From assembly GCF_050948215.1 (NCBI RefSeq), contig NC_135163.1, positions 2,108,001 through 2,172,000 on the forward strand: a stretch of DNA of 64,000 nt. Reading direction: 5' to 3'. Each line of letters opens with the position of its first letter. Position 1 is the stretch's first letter. Positions 11,957 to 24,000 of this stretch are shown here, in pieces. This DNA comes from Halictus rubicundus (taxonomy: Eukaryota; Arthropoda; Insecta; Hymenoptera; Halictidae). The position numbers were made by a program, and so were the translations under genes. The notes under the pieces were generated by a model. It was given only the letters and a program-made list of their open reading frames with translations, searched no databases and was not told the origin of the DNA.

Positions 11957-14103
11957 CTAAGGTCTAATGGTGTTCAAGATCCAGTCCATGTAATAGATAA
12001 CGTTCGTGTAAACGCCGGGGACTCCTTCTGAGGCGCAGCCACGTTGGCCGAAGCTGACGATCCCGAACAGGAAGTATTTCGAGTGGCCCTGGGACACCGT
12101 TACTGTCTGGAGCGGTCCACCGCTGTCTCCGATGCACGCATCCGTGACTTTGCTGCCGCCAGCGCACAACTGCTTGTACCAAATTTGCGTCTTACCCGTG
12201 TAGGCTTGCGCGCATTCCGCCAAACCGGCGATCGACAATTTCGCTTCCAGCAGGACCTCACTGCGCCTACCGCTCGCCGTCGTACCCCAGCCCGTCGCTA
12301 CCATCTGTCGGCGAAACATCCAGAACAAGTGATCACGAGTACGCTCCGAGGAAAACGAAGCCGAAGCGGTATTAGTACACGCTTATTCAAAAACTGACAA
12401 AAACCGATCCTAATAGAGCCCACAAAAATTTACCTTTCGCATTGGCAGAGTAGAATTGAAGCCAACCGGCAGGCAGATCGGCTTCACGTTTATCGGCCTC
12501 AAATCAGCGTCTCCGTTCAATCGTAACAGGGCGATATCGTTCTGCGCCAATCTTCGCGAATAGTCAGGATGAAAATACACGCTATCCAGGTCAAAGTCTT
12601 GATACCTCTCCGCGCAGACTATCTCGAGCCCTAGCAAGTCTCTGTCGCAATCGCGTTCCGTGGATAAATCGTATTCCCCTAACCGTACACCGATCAGTCT
12701 CGCACCTAAAAACAACGTATCGAGGTTCTGGGGCCTGGTGTAACAATAAGAGCCGGGGGAAATAGTTTTTTCTTTAAAAAACCGAAAATTTGATGAAAGC
12801 GAAATAAAAAAATAAAAACGACACGATGAGATGACTTGATAGCTCGAAGCTGGGATACCCTTTCGAATATATTCGGTCATCGTATCCCGAGTTACCAGAG
12901 GGTAGCCCTGTGACGCAGCGAGCAGCGGTTATCACGTATCGCTTGTTGATCAGCGATCCTCCGCATTTGAATTCCGGTGCATCGCTTCCGGTATCGTAAG
13001 CGAGCAATGCCATCCATGGATACTGTAATATCACCGAACCACACGAGTTATCGTTAATTAGCTGTAAGTTCGGGTGGTTGGACACGTCCGGGGGTTTGGG
13101 AAAGTCCATGGTCCCAATCTCTGACATCGGAGTTTCCGTTGAGGTTGGTCCTGAAGTCACCGGAGTCTAAAACCATTGTTCTTCCTATTATTCACCGGAA
13201 CGCAAAAATTATGCATCGCGTTTTACACACGTGGCCACGGTATACATCACAGCCACGGTCAAAAGTGATCATTAAAATTACAAGTAACGGAAATATTCAA
13301 GGTGAACAAAGTTATTGCTCCACCCTGTCCATAGATATGTACATATATCGACTCAAGATACTATCCTCGATGGCAGAACTAAATACAGAATGATTCTTTT
13401 TTGTATTTCGATAGTTTGGTTTCGTTGTAATAGCGCGTCTAACAGTTTTGATCGAGGCTGTACACTGTACACGGCCCGTACGCCGGTGCTTGTTTATTTA
13501 CCTGCTGTGCGCAACAAACTTTCGGAGTCGTACCCTCGAAGCCGCAGTGCAAGCTCTGCAAGTAATTCTGAATATCTCTGGTCGAGGGTCTTTGTACCAA
13601 GAGTTGAACCACTGTCGGACAATACCGTGCATTGATGCACACACCGATTCTATTCCCGGGCGTGGAGCACCGCTCCTCTGTCCAAAAGAGCAGAATACTA
13701 TACATATACTTATTATCAAAACCATGCACGGCGATCCTTCTCAATTTTCCACGTATTGAGGAATATGTATCTATTGTATTGTGTATGGATAGTGAATTTA
13801 TAAGCGTAATCGATGGAAATTCGACTTTTTTCGGTGAATTTGCACGATCGGCCCGCGAGCAACAAGACGAAGCGTTTCGGAAAGGAAGGAGAGAAAATCG
13901 AACACATGACTCGAAGAGTTCTCACGGAGTTTTTGAAAACCGACGTCCGTCGGATCATCGGCGGCTCATTGGGTAATTAGCTCATTGGATTATCGTCGGA
14001 TTCGGTAAACGCGTTGTTACGTGCCCGTGCGATATTACTCACGTGCGGTACATCTCTGCAGAAGAAGAACCACGAGCACTGGGAGAAGAACGCGACGAGT
14101 CAT
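11957..14103 (-). CDS. CLIP serine protease homologue A2 (His and activation site lost)
   Basis: Five coding exons: 14103-14043, 13677-13502, 13166-12896, 12705-12434 and 12304-11957, giving 375 residues. Signal peptide (MTRRVLLPVLVV...) and clip domain (all six Cys) are intact. Exon 3 is 36 bases shorter than in A1 and A3; the 12 lost residues include the SSR/VFGG activation site, leaving SCGSVILQYPWM. The catalytic His codon CAC has become CGC (TAARC). The DIAL Asp and GDSGGP Ser are retained, as is the trypsin-type pocket Asp. A protein that cannot be cut at the usual place and lacks His cannot work as a normal protease, yet the frame is fully open, which suggests a retained non-catalytic homologue. 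Confidence 0.83.
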
Positions 14104-14799
14104 GCTTGTGCCTAATCTGTTTATCGTTGCGTTTCTTTTCGCGGATTGTTCACTGGAGTGCGCCACACGATTATTCCTTCTTAATCCGATCCAATGCAAT
14201 CCAATCGTTTAGACACATACCATCGTCAGCTAGGAAGAAGAACGTCGCGTTCCTATTTATTCTTCCTGTAGCCAGTGATTTTTCTAACTGCGTGCGAAGC
14301 AAAGAAACTAGTTTCGAAAACTGTCTGGTTTCTGGTTCCTCGGAGAACGGATACCCGCCCGATGGTCGTTGACGTTCTAACTGCTGCCATCGTAGAATTC
14401 CGCGAATCTCCCGAGTAAGTGAAAAAATAATCTGCAGTGGAGGGGGCTAACAGGAAAATTTTTCCAGCTAATGGAAACGCGCGATGCAATTTTAGAAGCC
14501 TGACCCCTGTTTGGTTCTGGTTGCGCGGTCATGTGGTCGCGTAGCCTTGACCGCGGCCATGACCGCGCGCGCGCGTTCGATAGCACCAATTTTCCTTATT
14601 TTTATTCGGCAAAACTGGTTCCGAAGCTAACCGCGTTCTTTCTTGCAAGAAAATTTCGAAAAAGGTAGTTGTCCTTGCGCTTCTGCATTCTGTATTGCAT
14701 CGATACAAATGCATTCTATTTGCCCGTTACCATGGAACGACGGTGACGAACTTTGACCTCAGTATACCAAACGGTCCGCGATACGTTGCGGTCGTTTGG

Positions 14800-14862
14800 G
14801 AATTCCCAGCAATTCCCGGTAATTCCCAACAATTCCTCGTAATTCTCGGCAATTCCCTAACT
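14800..14862. repeat. 10-base minisatellite (AATTCCCGGT-like)
   Basis: Same degenerate decamer array as at 7749, in the spacer between the A2 promoter region and the B2 3' end. Confidence 0.7.
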
Positions 14863-15271
14863 ACGCGTCTTATTAGTCATTGGTCGCGCTTTATTTGTTG
14901 CGTTGCGGCTTTTGCGAGTATGTTGCAACTGTTCTTCGCATATCGCGCTCTCGTTACATACATGTGTGTGCACAACTGCAGACCATAACTACTCGTTAAA
15001 AACGATAACCTTTCGAACCGATTACGATAGCGATAGATCGCAAAGAAAACATGCTCCTCTCGACGAATTCGACACGTTAAATCTCATTGAGATTTTTATT
15101 TAATGAATGTATACTTTACAGTGTAAAATGTAGGTCGGGAAGACGCAAGGGATGGTCGGGGGTACTACAACAGTACAAGTACAAAATAGAATACATAGTT
15201 TTACAGAAGATTTCGTTATGCCGAATCGGATAGGCGTCGCGTCGAGTCAGTAGGAATTTGTCATTCGAACT

Positions 15272-16874
15272 TCAAGGTCTTATCTTGCTGAGTATCCAAG
15301 GCACGAAGTAGCTGACTTTGGTGTAGACGCTAGGCCATCCCTCTATACCGCAGCCAGCCCCGACGGAGACCAAGCCGACCACGGTCCACTTTGCAGCACC
15401 CACAGGTGATCTTTCCAAGGCCATCAGAGGTCCTCCCGCGCTTCCAATGCACGGGTCCTTGTCCTTTTCTCCTCCGGCGCAGATTTGGCTGGGGTGAAGG
15501 TTATACGACATGTTCTTGTAAACTGCCTGGCATTGCTCCTTCTCGACGAAAGGAAGGGAGACCTTCTGCTTGAGGTTCGATGGCGATTCATCATCCCATT
15601 TCAATACCCACCAGCCGGCAGCGACCAACTTTTGCCCGATGGACTCGTTCGACGGTAGACAAATCGGTTGTACGTAGTTAGTGAACGGAACGTCCCGGGA
15701 CAACCTGATCAACGCAATGTCGTACGTGCGGTTCCTCGAGGTTGGTTGGTAGTTTTCGTGCACGATTATCTTCTCCACTTCGACCGAGATGTGCTCGTCT
15801 GCGCAGATCTGGGTCCCGTTTCCGTCCTTTATGCAATCGACGGTGGTGTTCGTGTCATATTCTCCTAAACGGACGCTCTGTAAACTCCAGGTACTGGGCT
15901 TATATTTGGTATTGACACATTGCGCTGCTGTTAGGACGTAACGTTTGCTGATCAGCACTCCTCCGCAACGCGTCTTTATTCTGCTCGCTAAAACATACCG
16001 ACAGCGACTTCAAAATCTCGGAGGAGTCTCGCAGACAGTTTACCAGTTCTACGTTCAATCTATGAAACGATATCTAAGCTAAGGGACAATGGTCCTTACG
16101 TGTCGTATATTCCAAGAGGGCCGACCAAGGAAATTCGTCGATGTCGGTGCGTTCTCCGCCGACGATTCTCGAAGATAAGTCCTTGCCGCATTCGGTTGGT
16201 AGCAAGGGATTATTATTAACTGGATCCTCCGTTGGACGAGGTTGTTCGGATGGACAGCACACTTTCGGGCCCCTCCCCTCGAAACCGCACTGCGATTGCT
16301 TCAAATACTGGATCGCATATTGTGGAACCGGATCGATTAAAAGCATATTGAACAATACCGGACATTGTCGAATTCCAATGCAGATGCCATTCCCGCCGAT
16401 CGGTGTCACGCAGTTTGATCCTCCGGGCTCCTGATATTCTGAAAAACCCGGATAAAACAAAGAAATCGAAATCGTTCGGTTGGAATTGAAATTGTGAAAA
16501 TAACGTTAATTTTCGAAGAATTATCCTGCTATGACGATTGGCCTTGACGTGATGACATTGTAGACGTTTTAGAAAGTATCATCGTCGCCTCTGCCATTTA
16601 GATGATTGTTTTGATACGGCGAAGACGGGTCTTCCCATGATCGTTTTGTAATTTTATGCGAACCAATAAAACGCAAACGCCGACGCGAAAGCGGAAGGAT
16701 TACTCGTTCTTTCGTGAACGACGGTTTAAACGTTAGCGTGCAGTTTCTTTGTCGAGAGCAGCGATTGTCTTTGATCTTCGGGACGCGGATGTTCCGTTGG
16801 TAATTTTACTTACGTGCATTGGCAGAGTACAGTATCAACGCTTGGAGAAACACGCTCGAGACGAACAGGTTCAT
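15272..16874 (-). CDS. CLIP serine protease homologue B2 (His and Ser lost)
   Basis: Three coding exons: 16874-16814, 16438-16100 and 15987-15272, giving 371 residues. The signal peptide begins MNLFVSSVFLQ and ends with LYSANA. The clip domain has all six Cys and the zymogen site SSR/IVGG is kept. The catalytic exon, like that of B1, reads TAAQC and GSAGGP, so His and Ser are both replaced, and GWG reads GWW. B1 and B2 catalytic domains are very similar, so they share this loss by descent or gene conversion; only B1 lost the clip domain. Introns are short (about 375 and 112 bases) and free of transposons, which probably shows the ancestral B structure. Confidence 0.83.
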
Positions 16875-17005
16875 AATTTCCGATGCGTCGCGTCACGTGA
16901 ACAGAATGATTCCTTCGTAGCGGTCCTCGAATAGCTGTGCAAGATCCTTGGAAAATTCGATGCACCAGCGAAATTCGTGGCTGTTTTGTCGACGATCGGG
17001 GTACA

Positions 17006-17041
17006 GACTGACGATCCGAATGAGCAATGTTAGTCTATATA
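17006..17041 (-). promoter_or_regulatory. B2 core promoter: TATA box and TCAGTC initiator
   Basis: TATATA at 17041-17036 and TCAGTC at 17011-17006, spaced 32 bases; the predicted 5' UTR is about 135 bases to the ATG at 16874. Confidence 0.65.
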
Positions 17042-17177
17042 ACCGGAGTCACGATCAACTGGTTCCCCTACTAGTCCAAAATGTTAGGACTATGACATCG
17101 CCATTGGCTCATTGGCTCATTGGATCGTCGTCGGATCCGGTAAACACGTTGTTACGTGCTCGTACGATATTACTTAC

Positions 17178-17236
17178 GTGCGGCACACCTCTGCAGAAGA
17201 AGAACCACGAGCACGGGGAGAACTTGCTTGCTATGC
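17178..17236 (-). pseudogene. Orphan A-type signal-peptide exon, start codon lost
   Basis: The minus strand keeps most of the A signal exon (LLPVLVVLLLQR-like codons and the GTAAGT-type donor), but the ATG region has been changed so that no start remains. It lies only about 140 bases upstream of the B2 promoter, with A intron-1 sequence between, so a deletion or unequal crossover fused an A 5' region to the B2 5' flank. Confidence 0.6.
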
Positions 17237-17505
17237 TTGTGCCTAATCTGTTTATCGTCGCGCTTCTTTCTGCTTCTGGAAGGCGTTCAAAGATCAGCGA
17301 TCTGCGATCCCGTTAAACTGATCTGATTCGATCCAATCCGATGCAATGCAACGTCAGTTAGGAAGAAGAACGTCGAGTTCCTATTTACACTTGCCTGTAG
17401 CCAGTGATTTTTCAAACTGCGTGCTAAGCAGTCGAACCAGTTTCGAAAACTGTTTGTTTTCTGGTTCCGCGGAGAACGAATACCCGCCAGTTGGTCTGTA
17501 TGGAG

Positions 17506-17555
17506 CCTTTTTTCGATACGAACACTAAATCTCTCGAAATTAAGAGAATAATGTT
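17506..17555. repeat. Short fragment of the repeat found at 59.06-59.11 kb
   Basis: About 50 bases whose reverse complement matches the interior of the inverted-repeat element at 58892-59657, with few differences. It lies directly at the left edge of the gypsy fragment. Confidence 0.6.
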
Positions 17556-18193
17556 TAATTAAATGAACAGTGTTCGTTTACCTGGATGACATCGTGGTTT
17601 GCGCATCATCATTACATGAACACAACGTTAAAGTCAGGAAATTATGCAATCGTTTACGAGAACATGGCTTAACCCTTCAGACCAATAATTGTGAATTTTT
17701 ACGGAAAGAAGTTACATACCTTGGACACATTATTTCAAGACAAGGAGTAAAACTTGACCCCAGAAGATTAAAAGCCGTCAAGGATTTTCCAACACCCACC
17801 AATCAGAAGAATATACAGCAATTTTTGGGATTAGTAGGATACTGCAGACGATTCATATCAGATTTCACCACAAAAGCAAAACCTTTGATTAGTCTCGTGG
17901 GAAAAGGCATAAAATTCAAATGGACAGAAGAACAGGAAAACAGTTTCAAACAATTACGCGAAGAACTATGTCAGGAACCTATATTACAATACCCCGACTT
18001 CAGCAAACCATTCATCGTTACAACGGATGCATTAGAACATGCCGTTGGAGCCGTGCTTAATCAAGGCTAGATAGGAAATGACCTGCCGATTGCTTACGCA
18101 TCACGCAGCCTCAACAAAGCAGAGAAAAATTATTCCGCCACAGAAAAAGAATGTTTAACCATGGTTTATGCCGTTCAATATTCCACACCGTAT

Positions 18194-18619
18194 TGTAGGA
18201 ATATTTTAAGAGAAACTCCTACGTCTTAGGTGTGACGTATCGGGTGGAGTGATCTCATACCGATTTCGCTATAGTCCTTTAATTTCTCTATTAATAACTC
18301 GATACTTAACGCATTCGCTCCCGACTCTCGCTCTACTGATTCTCGCTCTACTGGCTCTCTCTCTCTCTCTCTCTCTCTACCGACTGACACAGCATCCCTC
18401 GCATTCGTCCCTTTTATATAAGGCCCTCTTTCATTGTTCCTCTCTCGCACTCTCACTCTCTCTCTATCAGTTTCACATCCATTCGGAAAACCCAATCAGT
18501 CACGTACGCCCTGCGCTTGGCGCCCCTAAACACTTTACCCCTTTCACGCCGGACTCAAACACGTTGGCGCCAATGATGTCGCGTCCACAGTCACCCTACT
18601 GTCAGTTCATAACCCTACA
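18194..18619 (+). mobile_element. Solo LTR nested in gypsy RNase H
   Basis: A 426-base insertion starting TGTAGG and ending CCTACA, flanked by the 4-base duplication GTAT (18190-18193 and 18620-18623). Removing it rejoins the RNase H frame (FALVADHRPL region). It contains a TATA-like stretch (TTTTATATAAGG) and a CT-rich microsatellite at about 18355-18378. No internal retroviral sequence is left, so it is a solo LTR. Confidence 0.85.
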
Positions 18620-19318
18620 GTATGTTTACGGAACCAAATTCGCTCTTGTGGCAGATCACAGACCTTTAGTTTGGCTACATTCTGTAAACGATCCAACATC
18701 AGGACTCATGAAGTGGAAATTGAGACTTTTGGAGTACGATTATCAGGTTGTCCATAAATCCGGAAAAACGAATAAGAACGCGGACGCGTTACCGCGTAAT
18801 CCTACCTCCATCTGTCTACCACTTATCCCGCGGGAACTCAGAGATCCTGATTTCAAAATCCAGATACCGAAAACAGACACTGGCATTGATTCAATTGGAC
18901 AACGTATCAGGCAATTACGTCGAGACCGAGAAAACGAACCGAGATATCAGGAAACAAGCAGTTCAGATGAAAGAGAAGAGCCCGCTCTTGGAAAAGTACG
19001 ACACTCTCCCATCGTGAATAAAAACCGATCCCTTCCAAGCTTATCTCGAGAGGTGACAATGCCGGATGAAGACCAGGACACCACACACCATTTTTTAGCT
19101 TATCTGGTGATTTAATTTCATTTGAGGAACCGCTTAAAAATACAGTCATCGAAAATACAAACAATTTGCAAGTGGATCCACCTAATATACCGCAGGAACC
19201 ATCATACAGAACAGGTGGAATTTTACAACCTACCGTAATTCAACTACCTACAAGCGGAACAAGTGCACGGCAGCTACCTGACCGTACAGTAGACCCTTAC
19301 CCATTCTTTGACACCGCC

Positions 19319-19752
19319 GTGAAGCCAACCTTACCAACTATCCGACGCATAGAGTAAACTACTCCTTGGCTGACCGTACGCATCATCTTCTCCTGGCGCA
19401 TAGAACATGCACCAAGATGCCCTTTGGATCGCAAGGTTCGCCATCAAACATATCGTGCCCTTTCGGATCACTAAAACGGTACATAAAGCCCACGCCAGCT
19501 CAATAAAACAGTCCAGTTGGAATACCCTACGCCATGTGAAGCCAATCTTATCAAATATCCAACGCATAGAGTAAACTACTCCTTGGCTGACCGTACGCAT
19601 CATCTTCTCCTGGCGCATAGAACATGCACCAAGATGCCCTTTGGATCGCAAGGTTTGCCATCAAAGATATCGTGCCCTTTCGGACCCCTAAAGCTGTACA
19701 TAAAGCCCACGCCAGCTCAATAAAGCAGTCCAGTTGGAATACCCTACGCCAC
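19319..19752. repeat. Two tandem copies of a 217-base unit
   Basis: The segment beginning GTGAAGCCAA at 19319 recurs at 19536 with few changes, a direct duplication with a 217-base period, at the 3' end of the gypsy fragment. It may be part of its untranslated or LTR region. Confidence 0.75.
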
Positions 19753-20156
19753 GCGCTGTTGTTCTACCCTGCCGACTCTGTATCTCGAACTACGGTTCGG
19801 AATACGTTATTTCCGAAGTATTAACACGTAAAATATCGAAGTAACCATTGTCGAGTCCCGGGTTACGATAATTGTCCCGTAACAATGTGGTCGCGTAGTC
19901 TTGATCGCGGCCATGACCGTACGCGAGCGCGTTCTCTCTTAACAAGTTTCCTGATTTTTATTCGGCGAAACCAGTACCGAAGCTAACCGCGTTCTTTATT
20001 GCGAGAAAATTTCGAAAAAAGTAGTTGCCCTTACGCTTCAGCATTCTGTATTCCATCGATACAGATGCATTCTATTTGCCCATTACCATGGAACGACGGT
20101 GGCAAACTTTGACCTCGGTATACCAAACAGTCCGCGATACGTTGCGGTCGTTTGGG

Positions 20157-20212
20157 TATTCCCGGTAATTCTCAACAATTCCCGAGAATTCCTCGTAACA
20201 CTCGGCAATTTC
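20157..20212. repeat. 10-base minisatellite (AATTCCCGGT-like)
   Basis: Degenerate decamer block at the same relative place as at 7749, before the B3 gene. Confidence 0.65.
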
Positions 20213-20426
20213 TCTCGACGAAATCGACACGTTAAATCTCATTGAGATTTCTATTTAAAGAATCTATACTTTACAGTGTAAAACGTAGGTCGGGAAGAGG
20301 CAAGGGATGGTCGGAGGTACTACAACGGTATAAGTACAACATAGAATAGATAGTTTTATAGAAGATTTCGCTACGCAGGATCGGATAGGCGTCGCGTCGA
20401 TTCAGTAGGAATGTGTCATTCGAATT

Positions 20427-23400
20427 TCAAGGCCTCAACTTGCTGAGTATCCAAGGCATATAGTGGCTGACTTTGGTGTAGACTCCAGGCCATCCTTCCA
20501 TACCGCAGGGCGACGGCCCGAAGGAGACCAGGCCGACCACGGTCCACTTTGCAGCACCCACAGGTGACCTTTCCAAGGCCATCAGAGGTCCTCCCGCGTT
20601 TCCAATGCACGGGTCCTTGTCCTTTTCTCCTCCGGCGCAGATTTGGCTGGGATCAAGGTTGATCCCTACGGTCCCGTAAACCGTCTGACATTGCTGCCAC
20701 TCGACGACAGAAAGGGAGACCTTCAGCTTGAGGGTCGATGCCGATTCTCCGTTTTTCGTTTTCCCCCAGCCGGCGACGACCAACTTTTGCCCGATGGACT
20801 CGTTTGACGGTAGACAAATCGGTTTCACATAGTTAGTGAACGGAACGTCCCGGGACAACCTGATCAACGCAATGTCGTACGTCTGGTTCCTCGAGGTTGG
20901 TTGGTAGTTTTCGTGCACGATCGTCTCCTCCACTGTGACCGAGATATGCTCGTCCGCGCAGATCTGGGTCCCGTTTCCGTCCTTTATGCAATCAACGGCG
21001 GTGCTCGTGTCGTATTCTCCTAAACGGACGCTCTGTAAACTCCAGGTACTGGGCATATTTTGGCCATTGATACAGTGCGCTGCCGTTAATACGTAACGCC
21101 TGGTGATCAGCACTCCTCCGCAAGGCGTCTGTATTCTGCTCGCTAAAACATACCGACAGCGACTTCAAAATCTCGGAGGAGTCTCGCAGACAGTTTATCA
21201 GTTCTACGTTCAATCTATGGAACGATATCTAAGCTAAGGGACAATGGTTGTTCTTACGTGTCGCATATTCCAAGAGGGCGATCCAAGGAAATTCGTCGAT
21301 GTCGGTGCGTTCTCCGCCGACGATTCTCGAAGACAAGTCCTTGCCGCATTCGGTTGGTAGCAAAGGATTATTATTAAATGGGTCGTCAGTCCCATCGAAT
21401 CCTCTAGGCCCCGTATATTCTGGAAAACCCCGATAAAACAAAGGAACCGACATCGTTCGGTTGGAATTGACGTTGTGAAAATAACGTTAATTTTGTTTTG
21501 ATACGTTTCGTAATTTTATGCGAACCAATAAAACGCCAACGCCGCACAGTGGGGTATATGGCCCGAAAAACCGGAAAAAACTCGATTTCAAAATTTTGCA
21601 TAAGCCACAAAATTTTTGTTGTCCGATGTACATAGTTAAATGTCGGAGGAATAAGGCTTCAGTATTCCTTTTTTTATTTGTGCACCCGTGAAGCAGTAAA
21701 TTTTATCGAAAGTCAAGAGATTTTATAGTACGCTTGCATTCTTAAACAGTCTCTGAAACAGCGTTCGTTGATTAGCGATTTTCAAGTGTTTTAAGGAAAT
21801 TGTGTAAATGCTTATTTTGCAGAAGCTTTTCGTGTAGATACACAGAGCACTTTCGCAGAAATTTCATTTCGTTATCAACTAAATTAATGTAGTTATTAAT
21901 ATTTCAACATAATCAATCATTCGATAAGTTTTTTTTACGATTATGAATCTTCGTTCACGATTTTGTTTTACTGTTCAATAATGTCACGCGCTCTCTCTAG
22001 TACAATTACATTCGATAAAGGTTTGTGATCATAGTGCAAATAGAATTGGTCACACATTCGCATATATTGAAGATTTATAACTAAAAATAGAAATGTTGAC
22101 TCTTTGAGGGAACTGTTTATATTACTGATACTCAGAGTGTTTATGCGATGCTGCATATAAGCTGATAACTTTATCAGAGCACAACTAGGGTGTTCCCCCT
22201 TGGACTCTTGGTCGCGTTTACCAACGTATTGGTGAAATTTTACCGATTAAAATGAGATCAAACACGATAGAATGTCGATTATATTTACTTATATTATGCC
22301 GAGTTATAATCACTTATTAAATAAGTAAATATGATCGAAATTATGCTGTGTTTAGAGTCATTTTTATCAGAAAATATCGAAAATATGTTGGTAAAAGTTC
22401 CGTAAAAAAAAATGAAAAATAAATAACTTTCCTTTTTGCGTTGACGTTCTAATTACAATTAAGGGGGGAAACCTTGTGTAAAATGAATTTTTTAAGTACT
22501 TTTTCTTTTTTTGTTTGAATTCGTAGGAAATTTCCTCAGGAACACAATAAAAAAGTAAGAAAGTGATCAGAGATGTTTTTGTACGTTATTATCAAAATAA
22601 AGTGAACGGTTGTATTTGACGCCTCGAAAAGAAGAGAAAACTTGGTATATAATATTTTTTAATTTTTTATTTAAAACATTGATATTAACAATTGTTCATA
22701 ACATATAATCTGTTTTTTTCTTATCAAAACTTCGCCATATTTGCAATTTCGCAACTTTTAATAAAAAGAGGGTGTCTTGTTGTGCGTTTTTGCATAAACT
22801 AACGATTCCATTTTGATTTTTTTGTTTCAGATCATTTTTCATTTACAAGATACCATTTTCAAGCTGCCATTGCACCATTCTTATTTACAATTAAAATTTA
22901 TAATAAATATTTTTCTGAAATATGACATTAATAAATAATACCCTAAATTTTAAATCAATCTATGCATTACATTTTTCAAAAAAAAATTCTTGAAAAACGC
23001 CATTTACGCAAGGTTCTCCCCTGAAACTTGTGCCGGCTACTTCGATCCTCAGTCCCTCCATGTCGTCTCCATGTTATTCACTATATCCGGCAAACTTCAA
23101 ATAACGTAGGTTTCTCCACGGTCATTGATAGTCCATACTCGCGGAGTTTGATCATTCTCGGAGGGAAGTACTTATTAAGCTTTTCAGTGGAAGCGCTCCA
23201 ACATTATCACAATTTTTCAATGGTTTTCGATAATTTGAGGAAAAAATGTTTTAAACAAAAATTGAACAGTATTTAAACACCTACAAACTTCTATATATTA
23301 AATTAAAGAAAAAAGTTTTTTCGGCAACAAATGACAATCATTCCGATTTTATAAATATTAAAATACAATTTTGATTTCATAATGTTATAACTGACGGTAA

Positions 23401-23697
23401 GACAAATTCAAAGACCGGCTATGTTATTTGACATAACTTGTGTCTATAAACAACGCCGAAATAGTTTTCCCTGGATTTTCAGGCTCAATACCCCTGTGTG
23501 CGTCGAAGCGAAAACGAAAGGATCGCTCTTTCTTTCGTGAGCGACGAATTAAACGTTAGCGTTCTATTTCTTTGTCGAGATCGGCGATAGTCTTTGATCT
23601 TGGGGACGTGGATACTCCGTTGGTAATTTTACTTACGTGCATTGACAGAGTACAGTATCAACGCTTGGAGAAACACGCTCGAGACGAGGAGGTTCAT
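20427..23697 (-). CDS. Serine protease homologue B3 (clip domain lost, Ser to Ala)
   Basis: Three coding exons: 23697-23637 (signal peptide MNLLVSSVFLQ...; an extra ATG lies at 23700), 21419-21258 and 21142-20427, giving 312 residues. The second exon is only 162 bases: the clip domain is absent and the join reads GFDGTDDPFNNN, almost the same as in B1. The activation site SSR/IVGG is intact. The catalytic exon keeps TAAHC and DIAL, but GDSGGP has become GNAGGP, so the nucleophile and the preceding Asp are lost. GWG is normal. The first intron holds a 1.96-kb Transib-like insertion. A second possible first exon and promoter with the same splice phase lies at 36.2 kb. Confidence 0.8.
21545..23500. 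mobile_element. Transib-like non-autonomous transposon (1956 bases)
   Basis: Termini are CACAGTGGGGTATATGGC on the left and, read inward, CACACAGGGGTATTGAGC on the right, flanked by CGCCG (21540-21544) and CGTCG (23501-23505). Transib elements have ends resembling the RAG recombination heptamer CACAGTG and make 5-base CG-rich target duplications, so this fits. The interior is AT-rich and holds no transposase. Copies with one end missing lie at 9456-10970 and 34740-36022. The superfamily call rests on ends and target site only. Confidence 0.5.
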
Positions 23698-23828
23698 CAT
23701 TTTCGATGCGTCGTTTCGCGTGAACAGAATGATTCTTTAGTAGCGGTCCTGGAATAGCTGTCCAAGATCCTTGGAAAATTCGATGGACCAGCGAAGTTCG
23801 TGGCCGTTTTGTCGAAGATCGGGATACA

Positions 23829-23864
23829 GACTGACGATTCGAATGAGCAATGTTACTCTATATA
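23829..23864 (-). promoter_or_regulatory. B3 core promoter: TATA box and TCAGTC initiator
   Basis: TATATA at 23864-23859 and TCAGTC at 23834-23829, same spacing as in B1, B2 and B5. Confidence 0.65.
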
Positions 23865-24000
23865 ACCGGAGTCACGATCAACTGGTTCCCCTACTATTCC
23901 AAAATGTTAGGATTATGACATCGCCATTGGCTCATTGGCTCATTGGATCGTCGTCGGATTCGGTAAACGCGTTGTTACGTGCTCGTGCGATATTACTTAC

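Larger units (their letters stand above)
17560..19885 (+). mobile_element. Ty3/gypsy retrotransposon fragment (RT and RNase H)
   Basis: The plus strand encodes a gypsy-type pol piece. It starts at the YLDDIVV active-site motif of reverse transcriptase, passes through TYLGHIISRQGVKLDPRR and the connection domain, and continues into RNase H (TDALEHAVGAVLNQG, then an in-frame stop). After an LTR inserted in the middle it resumes with YVYGTKFALVADHRPLVW and the tether motif KSGKTNKNADALPRNP. Gag, protease, the first part of RT and a recognisable integrase are absent. The right end, finishing in CCCGTAACA, resembles an LTR terminus and abuts protease spacer DNA. It is a dead fragment that replaced part of the spacer between B2 and B3. 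Confidence 0.8.

Noticed and set aside
16749..16934. Repeated plus-strand frames of about 61 residues (MSRAAIVFDLRDADV-type) at 11042, 16749, 23572, 36094, 41717, 51252 and 56167
   Set aside because: They are antisense to the B signal-peptide exon and its flanks. Their conservation is explained by the minus-strand exon, donor and intron start; they have no splice or promoter context of their own.
17050..17085. Possible NF-kappaB-like site (GGGGAACC) upstream of the B TATA box
   Set aside because: The block is conserved among B copies, but it does not fit the insect kappaB consensus at enough positions to claim it.
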